From assembly GCA_050251635.1 (NCBI GenBank), contig JBFWML010000002.1, positions 37,638-101,637 on the forward strand: a stretch of DNA of 64,000 nucleotides, written 5' to 3'. The translations under genes and the position numbers were made by a program. The DNA comes from JBFWML01 sp050251635. GTDB taxonomy: Bacteria; Campylobacterota; Campylobacteria; Campylobacterales; SZUA-545. The notes below the pieces were generated by a model. The model was not told the origin of the DNA. It made no database searches and saw nothing but the letters and a program-made list of their open reading frames with translations. Shown here in pieces: positions 26,761-35,845 of this stretch; the first letter of the stretch is position 1, and each line of letters opens with the position of its first letter.

Positions 26761-27409
26761 GACGGTATCCGATGCCGCGCAGGTTGGTGATGCGCGTTTT
26801 TCCCAGCACTTTTTTGAGTTGATTGATATAGACCCGCACCGCGCCGAAACTGGGCATTTCGTGATAATCGTAAAGGCTCTCTTCGATCATCTCCATGGTG
26901 ACGGTCTTTCCGAGGTTTCGCACCAGCAGTCCCAGCAGCTCGGCACATTTTCTGGGCATATCCTGTTCGAGATCGTTAAGCAGGAGCACGCTGCGTGTCA
27001 AATCGTAGGTAAACCCGTCGCCCAGCGTCACCAGTACGGGCAGGGTACGGTTGCGGCGCAACAGCGCGGCAATCCGGACGCGAAGCTCCTCAAGATCGAC
27101 CGGTTTGCCCACAAAATCGTCACCCCCGGCCCCGAAGGCTTCAAAGAGCTTCTCCCTTTGGGTGTGGGAGGTGAGAAACAGTGCCGGTTTCTCATTGTGA
27201 TCGTTTCTAAGCTGTCGAAGCACCTCGATTCCATTGGGACCGGGAACATTGATGTCCAGAATAAAAAGATCGAACCGCTCTTCCCGCGCCCGATCGAGAG
27301 CTTCGTCGCCGCCGTGGGCCATCACCACCTCAAAACCCTCCTCTTCGAGAAAATCCTCCAGGGTTTGAGCAAAGAGGCGATCGTCCTCCAGCAGCAGCAA
27401 TCTACTCAA
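26747..27409 (-). CDS. OmpR-family response regulator
   Basis: 220 residues from the TTG at 27409; an ATG at 27445 would add 12 residues but lies well inside pyrC. The receiver begins RLLLLEDDRLF with the phospho-acceptor Asp in FILDINVPGPNG, and the C-terminal winged helix ends TRITNLRGIGYRL. It works with the downstream kinase. Targets unknown. Confidence 0.9.
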   Translation of the reverse strand: MSRLLLLEDDRLFAQTLEDFLEEEGFEVVMAHGGDEALDRAREERFDLFILDINVPGPNGIEVLRQLRNDHNEKPALFLTSHTQREKLFEAFGAGGDDFVGKPVDLEELRVRIAALLRRNRTLPVLVTLGDGFTYDLTRSVLLLNDLEQDMPRKCAELLGLLVRNLGKTVTMEMIEESLYDYHEMPSFGAVRVYINQLKKVLGKTRITNLRGIGYRLEKP

Positions 27410-28406
27410 CGCCGGCCACTTTCCATCCGAGGCTCTCTTTGGCAAGCATGGGGACTACCGTTCCATACTGTGCGGGCATCGTCCACGGTTCGTTACGCAA
27501 GATGACGCGCTTTTCCGGCAGCGATAATCCGTAAATACGCTGGGCATTGGTGCTGACAAAGGATTGCAGCTGGGCGAGGGCGTTATGCTCGGCAAAAAGC
27601 TCAGTGAGTTTGGCCAAAGCCAGCGGCGCAGTAAAGATGCCTGCCGCACCCTTGCCGCACTCTTTGCTGCTCAGCGGATGGGGCGCGCTGTCGCTGCCGA
27701 ACATCACCTTGGGATGTCCGCCAAAGGCCAGCGATCGCAGCGCATCGCGGTCTTCGGGGCGCTTGAGGATGGGCTTGCAGAACAGGTGGGGGTTTAGCAT
27801 GCCGCCCAGGAGATCATCCAGCGTAAAGAGCAGATGATGCAGCGTGATGGTTGCGTAGAGGTTTTCGTAGGTATCCAGCAGGATGCTGAGCGCCTTGGTG
27901 CTGATATGCTCCATCATAATCTTCAAGTCGGGATGGCGTTCGGCCAGCTGTGCATAGAGCGGGGCAAACTCCGCCTCCCGATCGAGCACAAATCCTTCCG
28001 TCTCGCCGTGGATGCTCAGCGGAATGCCCAGCTCGGCCATTTTGCACAGGACGGCGTCCAGCTTGGGATCGTCCCAAGCGGTAATGCCTCCTTCGGAGTG
28101 GGTGGTCACGCCGCTGGGATAGAGCTTCATCGCCAAAATCGAACCGGCCGCCGCTTCGATCAGCTCCGGCGTGGTTTGCGGGGTGAGAAACAGGGTCATG
28201 TAGGGCTCAAAGCCGGAGTGGGCGTGGGCAAGAATGCGCTCCTTGTAGCCCGCCGCCATTTGCGGTGTGGTGACCGAGGGCTTGAGGTTGGGCATTACCA
28301 TGGCTCCCGCGAAGGTCTCGCTGCTGGCCGGAACGGTTGTGGCCAGCAGTTCACCGTCGCGCAGGTGCAAGTGGGCGTCAAAGGGGGAAAGCAGACTAAT
28401 TTCCAT
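27402..28406 (-). CDS. pyrC: Dihydroorotase
   Basis: Class II enzyme of pyrimidine synthesis, carbamoyl aspartate to dihydroorotate. The ATG at 28406 has AAGGAAC at good spacing and gives MEISLLSPFDAHLHLRDG with metal ligands H12 and H14. The carbamylated lysine is in AMKLYPSG, further histidines in IHGE and EHIST, and the Asp in GSDSAPH. 334 residues. Start overlaps the end of galU by 11 bases. Confidence 0.96.
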   Translation of the reverse strand: MEISLLSPFDAHLHLRDGELLATTVPASSETFAGAMVMPNLKPSVTTPQMAAGYKERILAHAHSGFEPYMTLFLTPQTTPELIEAAAGSILAMKLYPSGVTTHSEGGITAWDDPKLDAVLCKMAELGIPLSIHGETEGFVLDREAEFAPLYAQLAERHPDLKIMMEHISTKALSILLDTYENLYATITLHHLLFTLDDLLGGMLNPHLFCKPILKRPEDRDALRSLAFGGHPKVMFGSDSAPHPLSSKECGKGAAGIFTAPLALAKLTELFAEHNALAQLQSFVSTNAQRIYGLSLPEKRVILRNEPWTMPAQYGTVVPMLAKESLGWKVAGVE

Positions 28407-29226
28407 TGTTTTTGTTCCTTTCGTGGAACTTGACGGTGGCCTGCACAAAACCGTCCACGCTACCGCAGTCAAAGCGCTCGCCTTTAAATTTGTAGGCAAG
28501 CACCTTGCCGCTTTGGGCCTGTGCGCGGATTGCGTCGGTCAGCTGGATTTCACCGTTAAAGCCCGGTTCGGTGTTTTGCAAAATCTCAAAAATTCCCGGG
28601 GTGAGGATGTAGCGGCCGATTACTGCCAGATTGGAGGGCGCCGCCTCTTTTTTGGGTTTTTCAACCATATTGCGCACGCGGATCAGCCCCGGCTCAACCT
28701 CGTCACCGGCAATCACCCCATATTTGTCAACCTCATTGGGGTCAACCTCCATCACCGCGACAATGCTGCACTGGTGTTGCTCGTAGAGTTCAACCATCTG
28801 CGCTAACACCCCTTGTTCTTCATGGTGGCACAGATCGTCGGCCAAGACGACGGCAAAGGGCTCATTTCCGATCAGCGGATAACCGGTCAAAATGGCGTGG
28901 CCCAGCCCTTTCATCTCGTTTTGGCGGGTATAGGAGAAGGAGCAGACATCAATAATATGCCGGATATCTGCCAACAACTTCTCTTTACTGCTCCCCTGAA
29001 TTTGGTGTTCCAGCTCATAGCTGATGTCGAAATGATCTTCCAGTGCCCGCTTGCCGCGCCCGGTGACAAAGGCCATATTGCGGATCCCCGCTTCCATCGC
29101 CTCTTCAACGCCGTACTGGATCAAGGGTTTGGTGCCGACGGGCAGCATCTCCTTGGGCATCGCCTTGGTGGCGGGTAAAAACCGAGTACCGTAACCCGCT
29201 GCCGGAAATAAGCATTTGTTGATCAT
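28396..29226 (-). CDS. galU: UTP-glucose-1-phosphate uridylyltransferase
   Basis: Makes UDP-glucose for cell-surface glycans. The ATG at 29226 follows a strong AAGGAGGG. The nucleotide motif AAGYGTRFLPATKAMPKEM covers about 9-27 and the base contact LADDLC lies near 130. 276 residues. First gene of galU-pyrC-regulator-kinase, with its own promoter inside the end of rlmN. Confidence 0.97.
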   Translation of the reverse strand: MINKCLFPAAGYGTRFLPATKAMPKEMLPVGTKPLIQYGVEEAMEAGIRNMAFVTGRGKRALEDHFDISYELEHQIQGSSKEKLLADIRHIIDVCSFSYTRQNEMKGLGHAILTGYPLIGNEPFAVVLADDLCHHEEQGVLAQMVELYEQHQCSIVAVMEVDPNEVDKYGVIAGDEVEPGLIRVRNMVEKPKKEAAPSNLAVIGRYILTPGIFEILQNTEPGFNGEIQLTDAIRAQAQSGKVLAYKFKGERFDCGSVDGFVQATVKFHERNKNNGN

Positions 29227-29237
29227 CAAACCCTCCT

Positions 29238-30356
29238 TCACTGCTTCTTTTCAATTATACCACCCCCGCAAAGGGGCGTTCCATGTGAAACATTATCCTT
29301 GTGGCGCTCCCGTAACTGACCGCAGGCGGCGTCAATATCGATCCCTCTGGATTCGCGGATGGTGCAGACAAGGCCTCGATCCATCAGGTAACGCTGAAAC
29401 GCCTCCATACTGGCGCGGGTAGGGCGCTGAAAGTCGCTGCCTTCGTGGGGGTTAAAGTAGATCAAATTCACCTTGGCCTTAATGCCGCTAAGCAGCTTAA
29501 CCAGCGTTTTGGCCGCCTCGATCGAGTCGTTGACCCCTTTGATCATGAGGTACTCGAACATTACGCGCTTGCGGGTGTCGTAGGGGAATCGTTTAACGGC
29601 CGCTATCACCGATTCGATCGGGAACGCTTTGTTCATCGGAATCAATTTTTCCCGCGTCGGGTTATCGACCGCGTGGAGCGAAATGGCCAGATGAACGCCC
29701 AAATCGAGCTCGCCCAGCTTGTCGATTTTGGGCGAAATGCCGCTGGTCGAAAGGGTCTGGCGCTTGGGCGAAAGGCTTAAGCCCGCTTCGGTGGAAAAAA
29801 TCTTGATCGCTGTGGCGACGTTGTCCAGATTATCCAGCGGTTCGCCCATCCCCATATAAACAAGGTTAACCGCTTTTTCGGCGGCCATTTTGTGTTCGCG
29901 TTTGATCAAGAGTACCTGCGCGACAATCTCGCCGGGGGTCAGGTTTCGCACGAAGCCCCCCTTGGCGGTCATACAGAAGGCGCAACCCACCTTGCAGCCC
30001 ACCTGCGTCGAAAGGCAGATTGTATATTGGGCCTGTTTGAGGGGAATGCCCTCCTCATCAAGCTCGGCTTCGCGCATCAACAAAAGCACCGTCTCGATCG
30101 TATGGCCGTCCTTGAGCCGGAAAAGATATTTTTCGCTGCCGTCTGTGCTGGTTGCTTTGTGGGCGATTGTCACATCGTCCAGCGAAAACTTTTCGGCCAG
30201 TTCCGCCCGCAGCGTTTTGGGCAGCGTCGAAATTTCGTTAAAGTCGGTGCCGTATTGCTGATAGACCCACTGATATAACTGTTTGGCCCGAAAAGAGGGC
30301 TGCACCTGGGCCGCCAGCTCTTCGAGGGTCAGGTCAAGGAAAAACCGCTTGTTCAC
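29238..30356 (-). CDS. rlmN: 23S rRNA (adenine2503-C2)-methyltransferase
   Basis: Radical SAM enzyme that methylates A2503 of 23S rRNA and A37 of some tRNAs. The cluster motif C-x3-C-x2-C is in VGCKVGCAFCMTAKGG and the GMGEPLDN motif follows. The methyl-carrying Cys is in the C-terminal ESRGIDIDAACGQL. 372 residues. It overlaps the nucleosidase-like gene by four bases. Confidence 0.96.
   Translation of the reverse strand: MNKRFFLDLTLEELAAQVQPSFRAKQLYQWVYQQYGTDFNEISTLPKTLRAELAEKFSLDDVTIAHKATSTDGSEKYLFRLKDGHTIETVLLLMREAELDEEGIPLKQAQYTICLSTQVGCKVGCAFCMTAKGGFVRNLTPGEIVAQVLLIKREHKMAAEKAVNLVYMGMGEPLDNLDNVATAIKIFSTEAGLSLSPKRQTLSTSGISPKIDKLGELDLGVHLAISLHAVDNPTREKLIPMNKAFPIESVIAAVKRFPYDTRKRVMFEYLMIKGVNDSIEAAKTLVKLLSGIKAKVNLIYFNPHEGSDFQRPTRASMEAFQRYLMDRGLVCTIRESRGIDIDAACGQLRERHKDNVSHGTPLCGGGIIEKKQ
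29254..29262 (-). promoter_or_regulatory. Extended -10 promoter for galU operon
   Basis: On the minus strand TGGTATAAT gives a TG extension and consensus TATAAT, about 28 bases before the galU ATG and within the 3' end of rlmN, so galU can be transcribed independently of hisF-rlmN. Confidence 0.6.
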
Positions 30357-30910
30357 ACGCCGCCCTTGAGTTTAAAGCGGGGCAGCAGCTCATTACGCGC
30401 ATAGCTTTCCAGCTTGGCCGTCGCCGCTTTGTGGTTGGCGATAAACTGATCGTGCGCTTGGGGGGCGCAAAAATTGGTCACGCAAAAAACGCCGCCGGCG
30501 GGAATATCGAACTCCCGCGCCACCGCCATGACCGAAAAAAATTCCATGTTTTCCAGCCCGATATGGTGCTTTGAAAAACCGCGCCCCAAGGCCTCGTCCG
30601 TTGTGATGTAGTTGCTGCCGTTGACAATCGTTTGATGCTCCACGAGCCCCGTGTTAGAGACGAACACGTTGTCGATCGGCGTGTAGCTTTGTTTTTGCAG
30701 AAACGAAAGTTCAATATTTGCTGCGCCCTGAGAGGTGACAATATCCAAAAGTTGATGATCTCCGTAGCTACCCGCAGTCCCGACAAAAAGCAGGTATTCG
30801 GGGCGGTTAAACAAACAGAGTTGCGTCAGGTTGATCGCCGATTCAACAAGACCGATACCGATCGGCAAGGCAAAGTCGAAACTCTCCATTTTGCCCGCGC
30901 AGAGAATCAT
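30353..30910 (-). CDS. Purine nucleosidase/phosphorylase family protein
   Basis: 185 residues of the PNP/MTAN fold: FVGTAGSYG (about 42-50) is the phosphate/ribose-side loop and the ENMEFFSVMAVA stretch (about 118-129) carries the Met-Glu ribose contact. Shorter than typical MTAN (about 230), lacking part of the N-terminal strand. It may hydrolyse or phosphorolyse a purine nucleoside such as methylthioadenosine; substrate uncertain. Four-base overlaps with hisF and rlmN. Confidence 0.8.
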   Translation of the reverse strand: MILCAGKMESFDFALPIGIGLVESAINLTQLCLFNRPEYLLFVGTAGSYGDHQLLDIVTSQGAANIELSFLQKQSYTPIDNVFVSNTGLVEHQTIVNGSNYITTDEALGRGFSKHHIGLENMEFFSVMAVAREFDIPAGGVFCVTNFCAPQAHDQFIANHKAATAKLESYARNELLPRFKLKGGV

Positions 30911-31683
30911 AAACGCACCTCCACGCCATTATCGGCCAGATAGTGTTTGAGATCGTTAATGGCGATTTCGCGGAAGTGAAAGATCGATGCTGCCAAAGCC
31001 GCATCGGCCCCCGCGTCGAAGGCCTCTTTGATATGTTGCATCGTCCCGGCCCCGCCGCTGGCAATCACGGGAATACCGACCGATTCGGAAACCCGGCGGG
31101 TAATCTCTAGGTCGTAACCCTTTTTGACCCCGTCGGTGTCCATGCTGGTGAGCAAAATCTCCCCCGCGCCGCGATCCGCGACCTCTTTGGCCCAGCTTAG
31201 GGCATCCAGACCCGTATCGACCCGTCCGCCGTTGATAAACACGTGCCAGCCTTCGCCGGTTTTTTTCACATCGATCGCCACCACCATTGTGGAGCTGCCG
31301 TAGCGTTTGGCCGCGTCGTCGATAAAGCCGGGATTTTTCACCGCGTGGGAGTTAATGCTGATCTTGTCGCAGCCGACGGAGAGCAGGGTGTAAATATCGT
31401 CCAGCGTGCGGATGCCGCCGCCGACGGTCAGCGGAATAAAGACCTCTTTGGCGACCTGGCGCAACACCTCGGCCATTAATCCGCGCTGTTCGTGGCTGGC
31501 GGTGATGTCCAAAAAGGTGATTTCGTCGGCGCCCTCTTCGTTGTAACGGCGGGCCACTTCGACGGGATCCCCCGCGTCGGCGAGATCGACAAAATTGACC
31601 CCTTTTACGACCCGTCCGGCGTGAACGTCCAGACAAGGGATAATCCGTTTGGCGAGCGGGTTGTGGGCAATCGCTTTATTCAT
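30907..31683 (-). CDS. hisF: Imidazole glycerol phosphate synthase cyclase subunit
   Basis: (beta-alpha)8 barrel of histidine synthesis that uses ammonia from HisH. CLDVHAGRVVKGVNF near 17-31 carries one catalytic Asp, and the second is in LLTSMDTDG. Phosphate sites are ASGGAG and the GGGIR loop. 258 residues. No hisH nearby. Divergent from rsmA. Confidence 0.97.
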   Translation of the reverse strand: MNKAIAHNPLAKRIIPCLDVHAGRVVKGVNFVDLADAGDPVEVARRYNEEGADEITFLDITASHEQRGLMAEVLRQVAKEVFIPLTVGGGIRTLDDIYTLLSVGCDKISINSHAVKNPGFIDDAAKRYGSSTMVVAIDVKKTGEGWHVFINGGRVDTGLDALSWAKEVADRGAGEILLTSMDTDGVKKGYDLEITRRVSESVGIPVIASGGAGTMQHIKEAFDAGADAALAASIFHFREIAINDLKHYLADNGVEVRL

Positions 31684-31780
31684 GCGGCTTCGTCCTGTAA
31701 AAAATGGGGGTCGATCATAGCTTAGAAGCGGTTAAGGGGAGATTGGCTAACATCAGCGATTCTCGATAGGGTTTATAAAC

Positions 31781-32572
31781 GTGATCAAAGCCAAAAAACA
31801 GTTTGGCCAGAATTTTCTGAAGGATTCTTGGTTTGTAAACCAAATCATTGAAGCGATGCCCGACTCCGTCCGAGTGCTGGTGGAGATCGGACCTGGTTTG
31901 GGTGATTTGACCAAAGAGATACTCAAAAAGAGGTCGGCGGTCGCCATAGAGATTGACAGGGATTTGTACCAAAGGCTTCAGAGCAGTTTTTCTCACGAAA
32001 TTGCGATGGGGCGGTTGGTGCTGATCGGGGCGGACGCGTTGGCGTACTGGGATCAAAAGGGGAGTCTGGCTGACGAACCTTACGATCTGGTGGCCAACCT
32101 TCCGTATTACGTAGCCACCGAGATCATCCTTCGGGCGCTACGGGACCCGCAGTGCGTAAGCCTGCTGGTGATGATTCAGAAAGAGGTGGCTGAGAAGTTC
32201 ACCGCCAAGCCTGCCGAGCGGGAGTTTTCGTCTTTGGCGATACTTGCCGCCAGCGTGGGCCGTGCGGAGCTGCTCTTCGAGGTGCCGCCCGAGGCGTTTG
32301 ACCCAGCGCCCAAGGTGGATTCCGCGGTAATGAGAATTACCAAGGAAAAACCCCGGTACGATGAGGATTTTGCCGCGTTTCTCAAGAGGGCCTTCACCCA
32401 GCCGAGAAAGACGCTGCAAAAGAATCTGTCGCCCTTCTGGAGTTCCGAGGCGATCAAAACAAGTTTTGACGCGCTCGGAATCAACCCCCTGTCAAGACCC
32501 CATGAGCTTTCGCATGACCTGTTTTTTGGGCTCTATTCCAGACTCAAAGGAACAGAAAACAATGGAAAATAA
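31781..32572 (+). CDS. rsmA: 16S rRNA (adenine1518/1519-N6) dimethyltransferase
   Basis: Dimethylates A1518 and A1519 late in 30S assembly. GTG start. Motif I EIGPGLGDLT is near 36-45 and the catalytic NLPYYVAT near 106-113. 263 residues. The order rsmA-rnj is common in Campylobacterota; the rnj start lies 11 bases inside rsmA. Confidence 0.96.
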   Translation: MIKAKKQFGQNFLKDSWFVNQIIEAMPDSVRVLVEIGPGLGDLTKEILKKRSAVAIEIDRDLYQRLQSSFSHEIAMGRLVLIGADALAYWDQKGSLADEPYDLVANLPYYVATEIILRALRDPQCVSLLVMIQKEVAEKFTAKPAEREFSSLAILAASVGRAELLFEVPPEAFDPAPKVDSAVMRITKEKPRYDEDFAAFLKRAFTQPRKTLQKNLSPFWSSEAIKTSFDALGINPLSRPHELSHDLFFGLYSRLKGTENNGK

Positions 32573-34649
32573 CAAAACACCGGAGTTCGAAAACAGCCCC
32601 GTAAAGGGTGACGTTTCACATGAAACGCAGGGCGAAGGCGGCGATGAGGGCGGTTATGATCGGCCCGAAGGCGAGGGCGGCGCACCCGCAAAACGCAGAC
32701 GCCGCGGCGGACGTAACCGCAACCGCAACAAAAACCGCCCCCAAAACGGCGAAGGCCAGGAGGGCGTAGCCGCCGAGGGCGGAAATGCCCGCCCCGCCGC
32801 AGACGGTCAGGTAAGCGTCCGTCCGGCCCCGCGCCCGCAGGATAAGCGGCGCAACCGCACCGGCGATCCGATGGCCGGCGGCGTGGACGAAAACGGCGAG
32901 GGCTGGTTTGGCCGGATGCGCGACGCGATCAATGCCAACAAGCGCGGCCAGGAGGAGCGCCTCAGCACCTACACCAAGTTTGGCAACCCCAACAATACCA
33001 TGCGGTTTGTACCGCTGGGCGGCCTGGATCAGATCGGCGGCAACATCGCCGTGTTCGAAACCGAAGACAGCGCGATTGTGGTGGATGTGGGCATGAGCTT
33101 TCCCACCCCCGATATGCACGGGGTCGATATTCTCGTTCCCGATTTCAGCTATCTGCATACGATCAAAGACAAGATCGCGGGCATCGTCATTACCCACGCC
33201 CACGAAGACCACATCGGGGCCGTGCCTTACCTCTTTAAAGAGCTGCAGGTGCCCATTTACGGTACGCCGCTGCCGCTGGCGATGATTGGCGCGAAGTTCG
33301 ACGAGCACAAGATTATTGCCCACAAGAGCTACTTCCGGTTTGTGGAGAAGCGCAAGCCCGTCGTGATCGGCGATTTTGAGGTGGAGTGGATGCATATGAC
33401 CCACTCGGTTATCGACGCCTGCTCGCTGGCGATTACGACCGAGGCGGGCACCGTGATTCACACGGGCGATTTCAAGCTGGACAACAGCCCGATCGACGGC
33501 TTCCCGCCCGATTATCACCGCTTGGCCTACTACGGCGAGCGGGGGGTATTGGCGCTTTTTAGCGACTCGACCAACAGCTTCAACCCCGGCATGACCAAGA
33601 GCGAATCGATCGTGGGCAAAACCTTTGACGATCTCTTCTCCAAGGCTAAGGGGCGGGTGATTATGTCCACCTTCTCCTCCAACACCCACCGGATCGCGCA
33701 GGCGATCGAGTCGGCCCGTAAGTTTGGCCGCAAGGTGGCGGTGATTGGCCGATCGATGGAGAAAAACCTCAATCTGGCCATGGAGCTTGAGTACATCAAG
33801 GTCGATCAAAAGATATTTATTGACGCCCACGAAGTGAGCAAGCTGCCCGACAATCAGGTGCTGGTTGTCACCACGGGCAGTCAGGGCGAAAGTCAGGCGG
33901 CGCTTTTTAGAATGTCGATCAACGAACACCGCCACGTGAAGATCAAACCTTCGGACATTATCGTTATTTCCGCCAAGGCGATTCCGGGCAATGAAGCGAG
34001 TATCTCCACGGTGGTTAACCAGATCGCCAAATCCGGCGCGACGGTGGCTTACCACGAGTTCAGTGAAATTCACGTCTCCGGCCACGCGGCGCAGGAGGAG
34101 CAGCGCTTTATGATGCGGTTGGTCAAGCCCAAGTTCTTCGTGCCTGTCCACGGCGAGTATCAGCACCTGCTGCGCCACCGCGAAACGGCGGTTCAGTGCG
34201 GGATTCCCGAGCGCAACGTGGCGATTATCGAAGACGGCGAACAGATCGAGATCTCCCACCGGGGTATTCGCAAGGTGCGCGGCGTGCGCTGCGGCAAGAC
34301 CTTTATCGACAACCAGATCAACCGCGAAGTGGACAGCGACGTGGTCTTCGATCGCCAGAATCTGGCCAAAGAGGGCATCGTAATGCTGATCATTCAGATC
34401 AACAAGCAGGAGCAAAAACTGGTGGGCAAACCCAAAGTGATGAGCTACGGCCTGGTGGCGCAAAAGCGCGAACACGCCTTTGCCCGCGAACTGGAGGATC
34501 TGATCGTCAGCTTTGTGGCCAGCGTCAAGCCCGAAGAGTACGGCAACGCCCGCGCGGTCGAAAACAACCTGCGCCAAGCGCTTAAGAAACACATTTTCCG
34601 CGTGTTGAAGCGCTACCCGATTATTGTGCCCAACATCTTTGTCCAGTAA
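32562..34649 (+). CDS. rnj: Ribonuclease J
   Basis: Metallo-beta-lactamase/beta-CASP nuclease with 5' exo- and endo-activity, the main RNA-decay enzyme in Campylobacterota, which lack RNase E. The ATG at 32562 overlaps rsmA. Residues 1-140 form a low-complexity tail rich in Arg, Gly, Asn and Glu (RRRRGGRNRNRNKNR at 45-59), like the N-extension of Helicobacter RNase J. Catalytic HAHEDH is at 212-217. 695 residues. Confidence 0.97.
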   Translation: MENNKTPEFENSPVKGDVSHETQGEGGDEGGYDRPEGEGGAPAKRRRRGGRNRNRNKNRPQNGEGQEGVAAEGGNARPAADGQVSVRPAPRPQDKRRNRTGDPMAGGVDENGEGWFGRMRDAINANKRGQEERLSTYTKFGNPNNTMRFVPLGGLDQIGGNIAVFETEDSAIVVDVGMSFPTPDMHGVDILVPDFSYLHTIKDKIAGIVITHAHEDHIGAVPYLFKELQVPIYGTPLPLAMIGAKFDEHKIIAHKSYFRFVEKRKPVVIGDFEVEWMHMTHSVIDACSLAITTEAGTVIHTGDFKLDNSPIDGFPPDYHRLAYYGERGVLALFSDSTNSFNPGMTKSESIVGKTFDDLFSKAKGRVIMSTFSSNTHRIAQAIESARKFGRKVAVIGRSMEKNLNLAMELEYIKVDQKIFIDAHEVSKLPDNQVLVVTTGSQGESQAALFRMSINEHRHVKIKPSDIIVISAKAIPGNEASISTVVNQIAKSGATVAYHEFSEIHVSGHAAQEEQRFMMRLVKPKFFVPVHGEYQHLLRHRETAVQCGIPERNVAIIEDGEQIEISHRGIRKVRGVRCGKTFIDNQINREVDSDVVFDRQNLAKEGIVMLIIQINKQEQKLVGKPKVMSYGLVAQKREHAFARELEDLIVSFVASVKPEEYGNARAVENNLRQALKKHIFRVLKRYPIIVPNIFVQ

Positions 34650-34656
34650 GCAGCCG

Positions 34657-35481
34657 ATGAAGAAAACCGAAGCGGCCGAAAAAATCCGTCTGAACAAAGC
34701 GATCGCCGCGCGGAGTAAATACTCCCGCCGCGAGGCGGATAAGCTGATCTTGGAGGGGCGCGTCAATCTGGGCCGCACCAAGATCGAAGACCCCGCCACG
34801 CAGGTGGAGCCCGATGCCGATCTCTTTATCGACGGACGCCGCTTGCCCCAGAAGGCCGAAGCCTATACGGTGATTGTCTATCACAAACCTAAGGGCGAAC
34901 TGGTGACCAAACGCGACCCCGAAGGCCGCCGCACAATCTATCAAGGTCTCTCCTCACGGTTTGCCCATTTTGTGCCTGTGGGCCGTCTGGATTACGCCAG
35001 TGAGGGACTGTTGCTCCTAACCGACAGCCCCGAAGTGGCCGACGCGTTGATGAACAGCCACGAAGAGCGGATCTACAACATCAAGATCGACGGTTCCGTG
35101 ACGGCGGAGATGGAGCTGGCCATGTCCGAAGGGCTGGAGCTGAGCGATGCGCGGGCCGGAGGTCACGAAAGAAGCGATATCCGGGCCATGAGCTTTGCGC
35201 CCTTCGCCGCGTGGCGGGTCGAAAAAAACCATCCGCGCTACTCGCGGCTCAAGCTGGCGCTGACCGAGGGCAAAAACCGGGAGATTCGCCGCTTTTTCGC
35301 CCACTTCGGCCGTCAGGTGCTGGATCTAAAACGGGTCTCCTTTGCTAAGATATCTCTCAACGCCCTGCCGGTGGGCAAGACCCGCTTTCTGGAAAAGAAA
35401 GAGTATGACTGGCTGCATGAGTTTTTAAAACACACCCAAAGGAGTCCCCGTGACAAAGCTGACGCTCAAAAGCCGTTATAA
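34657..35481 (+). CDS. rluB: RsuA/RluB-family pseudouridine synthase
   Basis: Isomerises uridine to pseudouridine in 23S rRNA, most likely (RsuA-like 16S activity not excluded). S4 RNA-binding domain at about 10-55 (RLNKAIAARSKYSRREAD) and catalytic D112 in GRLDYASEGLLLLT. 274 residues. The ATG follows rnj by seven bases. Its 3' end overlaps the next gene by 32 bases. Confidence 0.88.
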   Translation: MKKTEAAEKIRLNKAIAARSKYSRREADKLILEGRVNLGRTKIEDPATQVEPDADLFIDGRRLPQKAEAYTVIVYHKPKGELVTKRDPEGRRTIYQGLSSRFAHFVPVGRLDYASEGLLLLTDSPEVADALMNSHEERIYNIKIDGSVTAEMELAMSEGLELSDARAGGHERSDIRAMSFAPFAAWRVEKNHPRYSRLKLALTEGKNREIRRFFAHFGRQVLDLKRVSFAKISLNALPVGKTRFLEKKEYDWLHEFLKHTQRSPRDKADAQKPL

Positions 35482-35845
35482 AACCGAGCTGATCGACATC
35501 ACCGCATTGGTGAACGAAACGATCATCAAATCCGGCAAGGATTGCGGTTCGGTTAACGTTTTTGTGCCCCACTCCACCTGTAGCATTTTCGTCTGCGAGA
35601 ACCAAGACCCCAATATCCAGCGGGATCTGCTCAAAAAACTCCACCAGTTTTTTCCCGCCGACGGCCAGTACGCCCACGTGGGCGGCAACGGCGACGCGCA
35701 CCTGAAGGCGTCGATCATGGGCTCGAACGTCACCATTCCCGTGGAAAACGCGCGGATGCTGCTGGGTCCCTGGCAGGGTCTCTTTTTTGCCGACTTTGAC
35801 GGCCCCCGCGAGCGCAACTTCTACGTGCGGATGCTTGTGGGCTGA
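35450..35845 (+). CDS. YjbQ/UPF0047 family protein
   Basis: 131 residues. GTG start inside the end of the rluB-like gene with AAAGGAG upstream. The family signature VFVPHSTCSIFVCENQD (about 31-47) and the late GPWQGLFFADFDGPRERN are present. Some members have thiamine-phosphate synthase activity in vitro; the physiological role is open. One shared base with rarA. Confidence 0.88.
   Translation: MTKLTLKSRYKTELIDITALVNETIIKSGKDCGSVNVFVPHSTCSIFVCENQDPNIQRDLLKKLHQFFPADGQYAHVGGNGDAHLKASIMGSNVTIPVENARMLLGPWQGLFFADFDGPRERNFYVRMLVG

Noticed and set aside
32616..34799. Open frame of 727 codons on the minus strand opposite rnj
   Set aside because: It mirrors the codon structure of RNase J, has His/Val/Leu-rich meaningless sequence and no family signature; long antisense frames are expected in GC-rich genes.
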